DNA from: an uncultured Tenacibaculum sp.
GTDB taxonomy: Bacteria > Bacteroidota > Bacteroidia > Flavobacteriales > Flavobacteriaceae
Assembly: GCA_947497895.1 (NCBI GenBank)
Contig: CANMIL010000012.1
Location: 45,005 to 109,004 of the forward strand
Direction of reading: 5' to 3'
Length of the DNA stretch: 64,000 nt
How positions within the stretch are numbered: the first letter of the stretch is position 1; the number at the start of each line of letters is the position of its first letter. Below the pieces are notes generated by a model, which saw only the letters and a list, made by a program, of their open reading frames with translations, had not been told where the DNA came from and ran no database searches. Position numbers and translations under genes: made by a program. This document shows positions 42,235 to 50,502 of this stretch, piece after piece.

Positions 42235-42798
42235 ATGGATGAGCTCATTCAATTTTGTCATCAAGTATCAACTCTTGATATTACTGCAAAAGAAGCTTTA
42301 TATCACTCAAACTTTGAAACAAAATCTTTCAAAAAAGGGGAAGCTATTTTAGAGGAAAACTCACACTGTAATCATCTTTACTTCATTACAAAAGGTCTTT
42401 CGAAACTGTCTTTTTCTTCAGAAGAAAAAGAGTTTATTATGCGCTTTTTCCCAGAAAACATATTATTCACCAATCTGGATAATTATATGTCAGGAAAAAG
42501 GTCTAAATATAAATTTATTGCTATTGAAGATACTTCCTTGATTCAAATAAGCATTACCAATTTTGAAAACCTTTGTAAGCAACATCACTCTATCGAAACT
42601 TTCTATAGAAAATTCATGACCATGGCTAACAAAAACATGATGGAAAGAATTAGTGAAATGTTAGAAGAGGAAGCTAAGAATAGGTATGAAAACTTTATTA
42701 CTAAATTTCCTTATCTAATGCAGCGAGTTAGCCTAGGGGATTTATCAAGTTACTTAGGAATTACTCAAGTATCTCTTAGTAGAATTCGCGCTAAATAA
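42235..42798 (+). CDS. Crp/Fnr-family transcriptional regulator
   Basis: A 187-residue protein. Residues about 25-115 form a cyclic-nucleotide-binding beta-barrel (KKGEAILEENSHCNHLYFIT), then a long helix, and a short C-terminal HTH (SLGDLSSYLGITQVSLSRIR). The phosphate-binding residues for cAMP are not conserved, and no Fe-S cysteines appear. It is 23 bp after tsaD, so may be co-transcribed. Target genes are unknown. Confidence 0.85.
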   Translation: MDELIQFCHQVSTLDITAKEALYHSNFETKSFKKGEAILEENSHCNHLYFITKGLSKLSFSSEEKEFIMRFFPENILFTNLDNYMSGKRSKYKFIAIEDTSLIQISITNFENLCKQHHSIETFYRKFMTMANKNMMERISEMLEEEAKNRYENFITKFPYLMQRVSLGDLSSYLGITQVSLSRIRAK

Positions 42799-42820
42799 CA
42801 GTCCTATTTTATAAAACTTG

Positions 42821-43636
42821 TTATTGTGTTATTTGCTTACTTTGGAGTAACTCATTTAGCTTATCTATAAAGTTTGTTTTACTCTTAAAAGAACCATGAT
42901 TCTGGTAGAGTTCAGAAATTGATCCGAGTTCTTCCATTTCCTCATTGTAAACTTCTACTTTATCCACGAAGTTTAAATTTCCTTTTACAATTCTCCCACA
43001 TTTAAGGGCTGTGTTAATTCTTGCCGAACATCTACATGCGTTATCAGGATTATAAACCCCACAATTTTTATTAAGAAAACCTCCTAAAACCTTTCTTGAT
43101 TTCTCCAACCGTTTTCTAAAGTTCGCAGGCGAAGTATTTGTTATTTCTGCACCAACATTACTTTTTAATTTTAGTATACTTCCCAATATAAAAGTCAAAC
43201 GATGTTCTCGATTCAAACATTGCAACATAGCCAAAGTACAGCTTGTTTTAAGCTCTTTTTCCAATAGTTCTTTATCTGGTAAATTATATTCTTTAGGAGC
43301 GCTAAACGTTTTTAAGTCTTCTGCGTAAACATCAAAAGAAACCAATACATTTTCAACTTCAGTCTTTTTAAGGTTTATCAAATAATTTGTAGCTATTCGG
43401 TACACCCACGTTTTAAATTTACTTTTATGTTGAAATTTGCTCAAATTGGTAATTACCTTCACTAAAATTTCCTGTGTAGCATCCTCTGCGTCCAGCTTAT
43501 CCCATAAAAAACGTAAAGAAATATTGAATATATATTCTTGAATTGAATCGATTAAAGCAGCTAAACTTTTTCGATTTCCTTTTAAACTTTCTTTTATCAA
43601 CTGTGATTCTTCTATCATACTATTTTTAATCCACAC
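42821..43636 (-). CDS. ECF-type RNA polymerase sigma factor with Cys-rich C-terminal region
   Basis: A 271-residue protein. Sigma region 2 is visible (SLKGNRKSLAALIDSIQEYI, RFLWDKLDAEDATQEIL, KFKTWVYRIATNYLIN), and region 4-like residues about 115-185 have LTFILGSILKLKSN and PANFRKRLEKSR. The extra tail has Cys residues (NKNCGVYNPDNACRCSARI, then LKC), possibly a metal-binding or redox module. The start may be the second Met (MIEESQLI). Downstream of a SnoaL-like gene with a 30-bp gap; no anti-sigma factor is adjacent. Confidence 0.82.
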   Translation of the reverse strand: MWIKNSMIEESQLIKESLKGNRKSLAALIDSIQEYIFNISLRFLWDKLDAEDATQEILVKVITNLSKFQHKSKFKTWVYRIATNYLINLKKTEVENVLVSFDVYAEDLKTFSAPKEYNLPDKELLEKELKTSCTLAMLQCLNREHRLTFILGSILKLKSNVGAEITNTSPANFRKRLEKSRKVLGGFLNKNCGVYNPDNACRCSARINTALKCGRIVKGNLNFVDKVEVYNEEMEELGSISELYQNHGSFKSKTNFIDKLNELLQSKQITQ

Positions 43637-43665
43637 AGACCAAAGAACGGTCTGTGTGTAATATT

Positions 43666-44160
43666 TTAATTTTTAAACATTTCTAACAAATAATGTCCAT
43701 GTGGATTGTCTTGAATCATTAACCAACTTCCATCACTTTGCTTTCTTAAAATGGCTATTGACAAACCTCGTTCTGATACTTCAGTTCCATCTGGAAGTTT
43801 ACCAACCATACTCCATGGCGAAACGTGTTTTGCTATGTTTCCAGAAATATAAATTTCATGACCTCCAAATGTATATTGAGGATTAAACATAACAAACTTA
43901 CTAAAGGCATTTCTTAAATTTTCTTTTCCTTTAACTGGCTTTTGTGGTTCAAACATAACTACCGCATTTTCCTCATAAGTAGAAAGCACCTCTTCTATAT
44001 TTTTATTTTGAAAAGCAGTAACCATTTTTCTTATTGTGCTGTACACTTTTTTCTGTTCTTCGTTAAAACTCTTTGGCATTTCTTTACTTGTTTGTGCATT
44101 GCTCAAAGAGAAACCTCCAAGAGTCAATACGATTAAAAAATAATTTTTGATTGTAAACAT
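43666..44160 (-). CDS. Secreted SnoaL/NTF2-like protein
   Basis: A 164-residue protein with a signal peptide (NYFLIVLTLGGFSLSNAQ) and an NTF2/DUF4440-like cone fold: VTAFQNKNIEEVLSTYEENAVVMF, then VKGKENLRNAFSKF and the terminal SWLMIQDNPHG. Probably a periplasmic ligand-binding or hydrolytic protein. It is encoded just upstream of the sigma factor; such folds are fused to sigma factors in the ECF41 group, so a functional link is suggestive. Confidence 0.82.
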   Translation of the reverse strand: MFTIKNYFLIVLTLGGFSLSNAQTSKEMPKSFNEEQKKVYSTIRKMVTAFQNKNIEEVLSTYEENAVVMFEPQKPVKGKENLRNAFSKFVMFNPQYTFGGHEIYISGNIAKHVSPWSMVGKLPDGTEVSERGLSIAILRKQSDGSWLMIQDNPHGHYLLEMFKN

Positions 44161-44377
44161 TTGTTTCTTTTTATAATGTCAATGGATTTTGACTACAACT
44201 AATTAGACAGTAAAAAATGCTTACTGTGAATTTTACATCAACTTTTTTTCAAAAATTATAAATCTATCCGTCCAGTTATGATAAAAACTTCTTTGAGCAG
44301 CGAGCTCTTTTTATCATATGTAAAAAAGAATACCGTTTTCAATAAAGAAATTTGAGTACATATAAAAATACAAATCC

Positions 44378-45136
44378 ATGAGCACTCAAACATCTTTAAA
44401 TATTGTTAATAAACATTTAAATTATCCAAAAGTTACGCTAATAGAAACTTCGAAAAGTCAGTATATTCATATTGCCGCAGAAATTGACAGATCAGTTTTT
44501 CCTATTTTCTTGACTAAATCCTCTCGTAAAAAATCGACACTTAAATATTGTAAACTTCAAAAACAGAAATTCAAAAAGATAAAAGGAGTAATTGATTACA
44601 ATGTTTTTTCAGCGGCCTTAATACCACCTGGGCGAGGAAAATACGTTCAGGAAAACATAAACAAAACTCATTTAGCCAAATTCGATATCGTTGTACTTAT
44701 AGAAATAGATACCAATCAACATCTTAAAAAAATACTTTCAAATGAAATTTATACCTCTTTGGTAACTGCGATAAAATCAAAATCTTCCTACACTCATATC
44801 ACCACAGCCACTAACGTTAGGCAAATTGGTCCTGTTGATCATAAAAAGCAAGGTATCTTTTTATTCAACTATTTTTATGCCCAAAATACAGATCAAAACC
44901 TTTTAGTTTGGGAATATACTGCTGGTTGGTTCGAAAAGGAAACTCAACTCAACAATTCAACTCTTTTATTACCAAATACAAATTCAAAGTATTCAATAAT
45001 TAATCATTGTCGTTGGGATAGCCTCTGGTGCATTATTCCTCATTTAATTTTTAAGAAAACGTTTAAAACCTATGTTCTAGACAACTTTTATGCAAATAAT
45101 GTCGGTGCTCAACCAATTCTATACAGACTTGTATAA
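44378..45136 (+). CDS. Unknown cytoplasmic protein
   Basis: A 252-residue protein with no signal peptide, membrane segment or recognised domain. Segments such as FDIVVLIEID, with LFNYFYAQ and LLVWEYTAGWFE, suggest an alternating beta-alpha arrangement like a dimeric ferredoxin barrel, but this is impressionistic. It stands alone after a 217-bp intergenic region and is followed by the hydroxylase gene. Confidence 0.6.
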   Translation: MSTQTSLNIVNKHLNYPKVTLIETSKSQYIHIAAEIDRSVFPIFLTKSSRKKSTLKYCKLQKQKFKKIKGVIDYNVFSAALIPPGRGKYVQENINKTHLAKFDIVVLIEIDTNQHLKKILSNEIYTSLVTAIKSKSSYTHITTATNVRQIGPVDHKKQGIFLFNYFYAQNTDQNLLVWEYTAGWFEKETQLNNSTLLLPNTNSKYSIINHCRWDSLWCIIPHLIFKKTFKTYVLDNFYANNVGAQPILYRLV

Positions 45137-45216
45137 GCATTTTAAATGCTTCCTTTAATTTTTTACAATTTTATATTAAATTAGCTTTTAACCAACAACT
45201 ACTAACTCTCATAAAA

Positions 45217-45822
45217 ATGTCTGACGCGCGATTTATTGATGTAAGTAAGGATAGAATAAAACTTCCTTTTAATTTTGATGTTAAAAAGATGACCGAGGAG
45301 TTTGAAATGCTCAAACAAAAACATCTTTCTCAATACGAATATTACGATGCTATTCCTTTGAGATCTCCAGCTCATTTAGTAGATCCAAAAATCCCTTTCC
45401 CTCCACCTGCTGATGATTATGCTGATGGATCTTGGACGGCTTGGCTCGATACCGATAAACTAAAAAGCTCGGAATATTTGACAAGTATTGTCGATTTTTT
45501 TAGAGACAATACGAAAGTTACTCTTGTCAGATTGTTAAGACTCGCTCCAGGACAAGTTGTTAAAGAGCACACAGATCCTACGTTAGCTTTAGAGGTTGAA
45601 AAATCAGTAGTACGATTAACTATCCCAATAATAAGTAATGATAAAGTAACTTTCTATTTAAACAGTATTCCTGTAAACATGAACCCTGGGGAATGTTGGT
45701 ACTTAAAATTAAACGATCCTCATATGATTACAAATTATGGAGAGGACGAGAGAGTTAATTTGACAATAGATATGATTCCTAATGAATGGTTAAGAAATAT
45801 TATTGAAGAAAGTAAAAGATAA
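45217..45822 (+). CDS. Aspartyl/asparaginyl beta-hydroxylase-like dioxygenase
   Basis: A 201-residue Fe(II)/2-oxoglutarate enzyme candidate: LRLAPGQVVKEHTDPTL carries the HxD iron triad part, KSVVRLTIPI follows, and the second His with Arg lies in LKLNDPHMITNYGEDERVNL. A cytoplasmic, free-standing domain. The substrate is unknown. It ends before the shared terminator at 45827. Confidence 0.82.
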   Translation: MSDARFIDVSKDRIKLPFNFDVKKMTEEFEMLKQKHLSQYEYYDAIPLRSPAHLVDPKIPFPPPADDYADGSWTAWLDTDKLKSSEYLTSIVDFFRDNTKVTLVRLLRLAPGQVVKEHTDPTLALEVEKSVVRLTIPIISNDKVTFYLNSIPVNMNPGECWYLKLNDPHMITNYGEDERVNLTIDMIPNEWLRNIIEESKR

Positions 45823-45826
45823 TAAT

Positions 45827-45857
45827 AAAAATCCCGAGTAATTTACTCGGGATTTTT
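45827..45857. terminator. Bidirectional terminator (copy 1 of a duplicated hairpin)
   Basis: AAAAATCCCGAGTAA with TTACTCGGGATTTTT: a 15-bp or longer stem with runs of A and T at both ends. It is nearly identical to the hairpin at 46769-46821, which also follows a redoxin gene. Confidence 0.85.
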
Positions 45858-45859
45858 AT

Positions 45860-46486
45860 TTAATATAATACTTTACAGGCTATACGACAACCGTGAGCCT
45901 TTGTAATTGTCTTAACTGGCTTCTCTCCTTTTAATAAAGCAGCGACGGCATCATCAACAAAATGTTCTTTTGCTTTTTCTTCATAAAGCACATTGTCATC
46001 TACCCCTCCTTTATATTCAAGAAATAACTTACCATCTGTTTTGCTTAAAACAAAAACTTCAGGCGTCTTCAGTGCTCCATATTTTGCACAAATATTCTGA
46101 GCTCCATCATCCAAATAAGGGTAATTGAGTTTTTGTTCCCTTGCTCGTTTCTTCATTTTTTTAAAGCTGTCCTTGGGTGATACTTCAGGATCATTAGAAT
46201 TTATGGCTACAACATGATATCCTTGACTGCTATATTTTTCATTTAATTTATTAAGCCTATTCTCATTTGCTTGAGAGCATGGACATGTATTACAGGTAAA
46301 CACAAGGATAAAGCCTTTAGCATCCTTGTAATCAGACAAAGAAACCATCTTACCATTTACATTTTTCAATCTAAAGTCAGATGCTTCTTCTCCAATCTTA
46401 TACCCTTTCTTATCAGGAGTTTGAGAAAACACATGGCATACTGGAGTCAGTAATAATAAAAATAATAGGGGGTTCAAAAATTTCAT
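45860..46486 (-). CDS. Redoxin/thiol-disulfide oxidoreductase (copy 1)
   Basis: A 208-residue secreted AhpC/TSA-fold protein. Signal peptide LNPLLFLLLLTPVCHVFSQ; KIGEEASDFRLKNVNGKMVSL; the cysteine motif TCNTCPCSQANE (C-x-x-C-x-C); then VVAINSNDPE, and KTPEVFVLSKTDGKLF. The redoxin fold implies periplasmic thiol chemistry. It is paralogous to the gene at 46823. Confidence 0.82.
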   Translation of the reverse strand: MKFLNPLLFLLLLTPVCHVFSQTPDKKGYKIGEEASDFRLKNVNGKMVSLSDYKDAKGFILVFTCNTCPCSQANENRLNKLNEKYSSQGYHVVAINSNDPEVSPKDSFKKMKKRAREQKLNYPYLDDGAQNICAKYGALKTPEVFVLSKTDGKLFLEYKGGVDDNVLYEEKAKEHFVDDAVAALLKGEKPVKTITKAHGCRIACKVLY

Positions 46487-46768
46487 TTTATTAATTTATT
46501 TCTGTTATTTATTTCTCTGTCTTTCCGATTCTAAAGCTTTTCCGAATATTATTTCTTTATTAACAACAAAGCTTAAACCAACCCTAAAATAAGGACATCC
46601 AACGACTTAACAAAACTATTAAATAAAAAAACAAATAAACAATTAATTGATCAACTTCATTTTTTGAACTTTACTTCTATTTCATTAAGGATTAATTTAT
46701 GTTTTGAATCTTCCAGGTTGCGCAACTTTTAAATGAATCAATTTGGAGCTATAAATGTTTATCAAAGC
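46487..46768. other. Intergenic region between redoxin copies
   Basis: About 280 bp that includes the promoter of redoxin copy 1 (reading left). Nothing else is recognisable, apart from the long palindrome that begins at 46769. Confidence 0.5.
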
Positions 46769-46821
46769 AAATACCTAATAAAAATCCCGAGTAAATTACT
46801 CGGGATTTTTATTAGGTATTT
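46769..46821 (-). terminator. Perfect 53-bp palindromic terminator (copy 2)
   Basis: Two 26-bp perfect arms flank a single central base. The arm contains AATCCCGAGTAA at its inner end and AAATACCTAATAAA at its outer end. As a hairpin this gives an AT-rich base, a CCCGAG/CTCGGG core and a small loop. It follows the minus-strand redoxin copy 2; the inner 31 bp nearly match copy 1. Confidence 0.8.
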
Positions 46822-46822
46822 T

Positions 46823-47437
46823 TTATTTTTTGGTCTTAATACTACAACCTATTGCCCTTGTATAAGATTTTTCGGGTTTTTCACCTTTCATAAGTGAAGC
46901 TATCGCATTTTCAACAAATGGAACTTTCACGTTCTTTTCATCTAATGAACTATCATCAATAGCTCCAATATACTCTACAACTAACTTACCATTTGTTTTA
47001 TTTAAAATATAAACATGCGGTGTTTTAGTTGCTCCGTATTTCGGATACACTTCTTGTTTTTCGTCAAATAAATAGGGAAAAGTAAAACCTTTTTCTTTGG
47101 CTCTTTTCTGCATTCCTTCGAAACTATCTCCTGAAACTACAGAAGGATCATTCGGATTAATTGCAATAACTGGGTATCCTTTCTGCTTAAACTTTTTATC
47201 AAGTGCTATAATTCTATCTTCGTTAGCTACAGAATACGGACACATATTACAAGTAAAGATTACAATAAATCCTTTGGCTTCTTTAAAATCCGCCAAAGAA
47301 ACCATTTTCCCATCAATATTTTTCAAAGAAAAATCAGTAGCAACATCTCCTACTTTGTAACCTTTTGGTGGCTGAATAGTAAACGCCGAAATAATTGTTA
47401 CAAGTGTCAATAAAAAAATACTTTTCAGTAATTTCAT
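46823..47437 (-). CDS. Redoxin/thiol-disulfide oxidoreductase (copy 2)
   Basis: A 204-residue paralogue of the previous redoxin: signal peptide KSIFLLTLVTIISAFTIQ, YKVGDVATDFSLKNIDGKMV, the cysteine motif TCNMCPYSVANE, INPNDPSVVSGDSFEGMQ and GATKTPHVYILNKTNGKL. It keeps the CxxC pair but has Tyr where copy 1 has the third Cys. It lies 7 bp downstream of the TlpA-like gene. Confidence 0.82.
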   Translation of the reverse strand: MKLLKSIFLLTLVTIISAFTIQPPKGYKVGDVATDFSLKNIDGKMVSLADFKEAKGFIVIFTCNMCPYSVANEDRIIALDKKFKQKGYPVIAINPNDPSVVSGDSFEGMQKRAKEKGFTFPYLFDEKQEVYPKYGATKTPHVYILNKTNGKLVVEYIGAIDDSSLDEKNVKVPFVENAIASLMKGEKPEKSYTRAIGCSIKTKK

Positions 47438-47444
47438 GTTTTTT

Positions 47445-47945
47445 TTAGTTTAAAAAAGTTTTTAATTCATTTTCCAACTCTTTAAAATCAAATGATCTTT
47501 CATAAAATTTTCTTTTGGATTTGTTATAGATTATCGTAGCTGGAATAGAACCAGTCCATTCTGTTGCGATATCATCTATCCAAAATTGTTCGTTAGAGTC
47601 GTTAAAAATCAACACAGAAGATTCAATATTTTTATTCTTAAGAAAAGGAATGATGCTGTTATCTTTTTTACTCGCCAAATCAAGACTCACCAAAATTACC
47701 TCAACATTTTTGTCTTTATATTCTTTATTAACCTTTTCAAACGCAGGTAATTCTTTTACACAGGGAATACACCAAGTAGCCCAAAAATTAATTACATATG
47801 TTTTATTATCCTTTTTGTGTAAAATTGGTTTTAGCTGTTCATAATTTAAAGTTTCAATCTTGAACTCCTTCGTTTCCTGAGAACTTAGCTCTAAGTTGCA
47901 TAAAGCTACCAGTCCTAGAAATAAGCATATTGTTTTGTTGAACAT
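47445..47945 (-). CDS. TlpA-like thioredoxin
   Basis: A 166-residue secreted thioredoxin. Signal peptide ICLFLGLVALCNLELS; the active site is NFWATWCIPCVKELPAFEKV, with CxxC; cis-Pro region GSIPATIIYNK. Likely a periplasmic disulfide reductase. First gene of an operon with redoxin copy 2 and possibly copy 1, so three redox proteins are clustered. Confidence 0.9.
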   Translation of the reverse strand: MFNKTICLFLGLVALCNLELSSQETKEFKIETLNYEQLKPILHKKDNKTYVINFWATWCIPCVKELPAFEKVNKEYKDKNVEVILVSLDLASKKDNSIIPFLKNKNIESSVLIFNDSNEQFWIDDIATEWTGSIPATIIYNKSKRKFYERSFDFKELENELKTFLN

Positions 47946-48065
47946 AATGTGTTATTTAATGTCTTTAAAAATACGAAATATATGCTCAATTTTTATCACT
48001 CAATAAAATATTATCAAGTAATTAATAAAATATAATCCAACAACTAAATCCTACCTTCGACTGTG

Positions 48066-48845
48066 TTATTTAAAGATATCATTTAATAATTTAGCCAATC
48101 GAATTCCTCCTTTTTGTAACTGTTCACGAAGTATTGGCATATATATATAAGAATATCGATAACGTAAGTTTTGACCTGACTCAGCTGAATTATAGACTCT
48201 TTTAGTCAACTCATGAGTATCATGCACCCAATCAACAACAGTACCTGATTCAATTTTCTTTACCTCATCCTTTGATAAGCATTTGGCATTTTTTGCCAGC
48301 TCCAAATAACTCATATCCCATTGATTCAATAAATCTTCATCCCAAACACGATGTAAATTTGTTCCTTTACCATGCCACTGTACCTGAATAGTATTTCCTC
48401 CTTTGTCATCTTTTCTCCCAATGTGTAAAGGCTGGTGCAAATCGCCAATAAAATGTACGAGCATTTTTAAATAAAACCTCTTATCCTCCTCAGAACTCTC
48501 TTTAGATTTTAAAACCTCGATACAATACTCTATTCCAGTTACTAAATCTCCTCGTTTATTTTTCTCACTGACACCATATGTTTTGTCTGTAAACATATTC
48601 ACATAATGCCAAGGATAAAATTTGTTGTACTTTTTATCTGATTTTATTTCATCAGCAAATGTTGATACAAAAGCTAAGCTTTCACCTTTCAATAATTTTT
48701 GAATTTTTCTCTTAGCTCTTCTTGTTAAATGTTTTTCTGCTATTTCCCCCGTTGCTCTATGTCCAGTCGGTCCCCAAACATCATTTGAAAAACTTTCTGT
48801 CGATAAAATAAAACTAAAAATAACAATTAAGAAACGTCCCACCAT
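48066..48845 (-). CDS. S1/P1-type single-strand nuclease
   Basis: A 259-residue secreted zinc nuclease. The signal peptide VGRFLIVIFSFILSTESFSND is followed by the N-terminal VWGPTGHRATGEIAEKHL (Trp and His ligands). Other zinc ligands occur in PWHYVNMF, HFIGDLHQPLHIGRKDDKGGN and LHRVWDEDLL. It should cut single-stranded nucleic acids outside the cytoplasm, e.g. for nucleotide scavenging. Confidence 0.9.
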   Translation of the reverse strand: MVGRFLIVIFSFILSTESFSNDVWGPTGHRATGEIAEKHLTRRAKRKIQKLLKGESLAFVSTFADEIKSDKKYNKFYPWHYVNMFTDKTYGVSEKNKRGDLVTGIEYCIEVLKSKESSEEDKRFYLKMLVHFIGDLHQPLHIGRKDDKGGNTIQVQWHGKGTNLHRVWDEDLLNQWDMSYLELAKNAKCLSKDEVKKIESGTVVDWVHDTHELTKRVYNSAESGQNLRYRYSYIYMPILREQLQKGGIRLAKLLNDIFK

Positions 48846-48960
48846 ACTAAATTGATTTTCGGCTAAGTTATAAAATACGGTTTAGAAAAAATTTGTATAA
48901 TTCAAAAATATTTTTATATCTTTATGATATCAAAATAATATCACTATAAATTAACAAAAT

Positions 48961-49821
48961 ATGAAAGCAGAAAAAATTATCAAACCCGCCAATGGCTATG
49001 TATTATTCTTTATAGCCATTACCTTGTTTTTTGGAGGAATCGTAATGACTATAAGAGAAGAAGCACCAATATATCTTTTGGCAACACTTATTGGCTTTAT
49101 TCTTTTCTTTGGTTTTATTCTTGTTAATCCTAATTCTTCAAAAGTGATTCTTCTATTTGGGAAATATGTAGGTACAGTAAAACAAAACGGCTTGTTTTGG
49201 GCGAATCCACTGTACAAAAAGAAAACAATCTCCCTAAGAGCAAGTAATTTTGATAGCGAGCGATTAAAAGTTAATGACAAGCTTGGTAACCCAGTTATGA
49301 TTAGTACGATTTTAGTTTGGAGAGTTACTGAAACTTATAAAGCAGCGTTCGATGTTGACAATTATGAAAACTTCGTTCGAGTTCAAACGGATGCTGCAGT
49401 AAGAAAATTGGCGAGTATGTATCCATACGATAACTTCGCCGATGAAGATCATGAAGAAGACATTACTTTACGTTCAAGTGTTAACGAAGTGAGTGATGCT
49501 TTAGAAAAAGAATTAGAAGAACGCCTATCAATTGCAGGAATAGAAGTTTTAGAAGCCCGTATTGGGTATCTAGCCTATGCACAAGAAATTGCAAGTGCCA
49601 TGTTAAAAAGACAACAAGCTACTGCTATTGTAGCTGCCAGACATAAAATAGTTGAAGGTGCGGTAAGTATGGTAGAAATGGCTCTGGAAGAATTAAACAA
49701 AAAGGAAATAGTTGAGCTCGATGAAGAAAGAAAAGCCGCTATGGTTAGCAACCTAATGATCGTATTATGTGGAGACAAGGAAGCTTCTCCTGTAGTTAAT
49801 ACTGGAACTTTAAATCACTAA
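48961..49821 (+). CDS. SPFH/Band 7 membrane protein
   Basis: A 286-residue protein with two N-terminal membrane helices (about 14-32 and 38-56). The SPFH domain follows from about 60 (LNPNSSKVILLFGKYVGTVK-like start, then KLGNPVMISTILVWRVTETYKAAFDV). The C-terminal helical region contains AEIASAMLKRQQA-type sequence and a LEELNKKEIVELDEERKAAM segment. Stomatin-like proteins form membrane microdomains. It is first in a five-gene operon. Confidence 0.9.
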   Translation: MKAEKIIKPANGYVLFFIAITLFFGGIVMTIREEAPIYLLATLIGFILFFGFILVNPNSSKVILLFGKYVGTVKQNGLFWANPLYKKKTISLRASNFDSERLKVNDKLGNPVMISTILVWRVTETYKAAFDVDNYENFVRVQTDAAVRKLASMYPYDNFADEDHEEDITLRSSVNEVSDALEKELEERLSIAGIEVLEARIGYLAYAQEIASAMLKRQQATAIVAARHKIVEGAVSMVEMALEELNKKEIVELDEERKAAMVSNLMIVLCGDKEASPVVNTGTLNH

Positions 49822-49832
49822 AAAGTAATTAC

Positions 49833-49991
49833 ATGAAAGAATATAAGGTTGTCATGCCCAAATTAGGGTTACGAAACAGGTATCAAAAACTAGAAGATCT
49901 TCTTAATCAATATGCACGTGAAGGCTGGACTTTAAAACACATAGGAGAAAGTTGGACGAATATCGTTTTTGAAAGAGATAAAAATCGTTAA
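49833..49991 (+). CDS. DUF4177-like small protein
   Basis: 52 codons: KEYKVVMPKLGLRNRYQKLE, then LLNQYAREGWTLKHIGES and VFERDKNR. The motif x-LN-x-YxxEGW with a closing FER is the DUF4177 signature. It lies 11 bp after the SPFH gene and 10 bp before the next one, so it belongs to that operon. Function unknown. Confidence 0.72.
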   Translation: MKEYKVVMPKLGLRNRYQKLEDLLNQYAREGWTLKHIGESWTNIVFERDKNR

Positions 49992-50001
49992 TGATTAGAT
50001 C

Positions 50002-50502
50002 ATGAAGGTATTTAAAGAAGAACAAAAATTTACTCAAACATGGCTTATTGTTTTATTAGTAATAAGCGTAATTGTTCCTGTGATTATTATTACAAAGGAA
50101 CTCATTGATAAAAAAATGAGTCTTATTGAATACCTTTCTTTGGTTTTATTAATGATTATCGCTACTGGATTAATCTTCATTTTTCAATTAAAAACACGAA
50201 TTGACGAAATAGGAATCCATTATCAGTTTTTTCCATTCAACATTAAAATGAAAACTATTCCTTGGAGTCACATATCAAAAGTGTACGTTAGAAAATATGA
50301 TGCTATTTCTGAATATGGAGGTTGGGGATTTAAGCAAGGGGCTTTATGGAGAAGAAAGAACGGAAATGCTCTCAATGTAAAGGGAGATATAGGAATTCAA
50401 CTAGAATTAAAAAATGAAAAGAAACTCTTAATTGGTACACAGAAAAAGTCTCAAGTTGAATCCGCTATTAACAATTACAAACATCTACTAGAAAACTTAT
50501 GA
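50002..50502 (+). CDS. Membrane protein with PH-like domain
   Basis: A 166-residue protein with two N-terminal transmembrane helices (about 14-32 and 40-62). A beta-rich C-terminal domain (about 65-160) resembles small bacterial pleckstrin-homology-like domains: TRIDEIGIHYQFFPFN, IPWSHISKVYVRKY, GIQLELKNEKKLLIGTQK. Function unknown. It overlaps the hydrolase start by 4 bp (ATGA), implying translational coupling. Confidence 0.75.
   Translation: MKVFKEEQKFTQTWLIVLLVISVIVPVIIITKELIDKKMSLIEYLSLVLLMIIATGLIFIFQLKTRIDEIGIHYQFFPFNIKMKTIPWSHISKVYVRKYDAISEYGGWGFKQGALWRRKNGNALNVKGDIGIQLELKNEKKLLIGTQKKSQVESAINNYKHLLENL

Noticed and set aside
42793..42826. AATAACA...TGTTATT as a terminator between convergent genes
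   Set aside because: The stem is 7 bp, AT-only in practice, with an 18-20-nt loop and no T-run, and it would intrude on the sigma-factor gene end.
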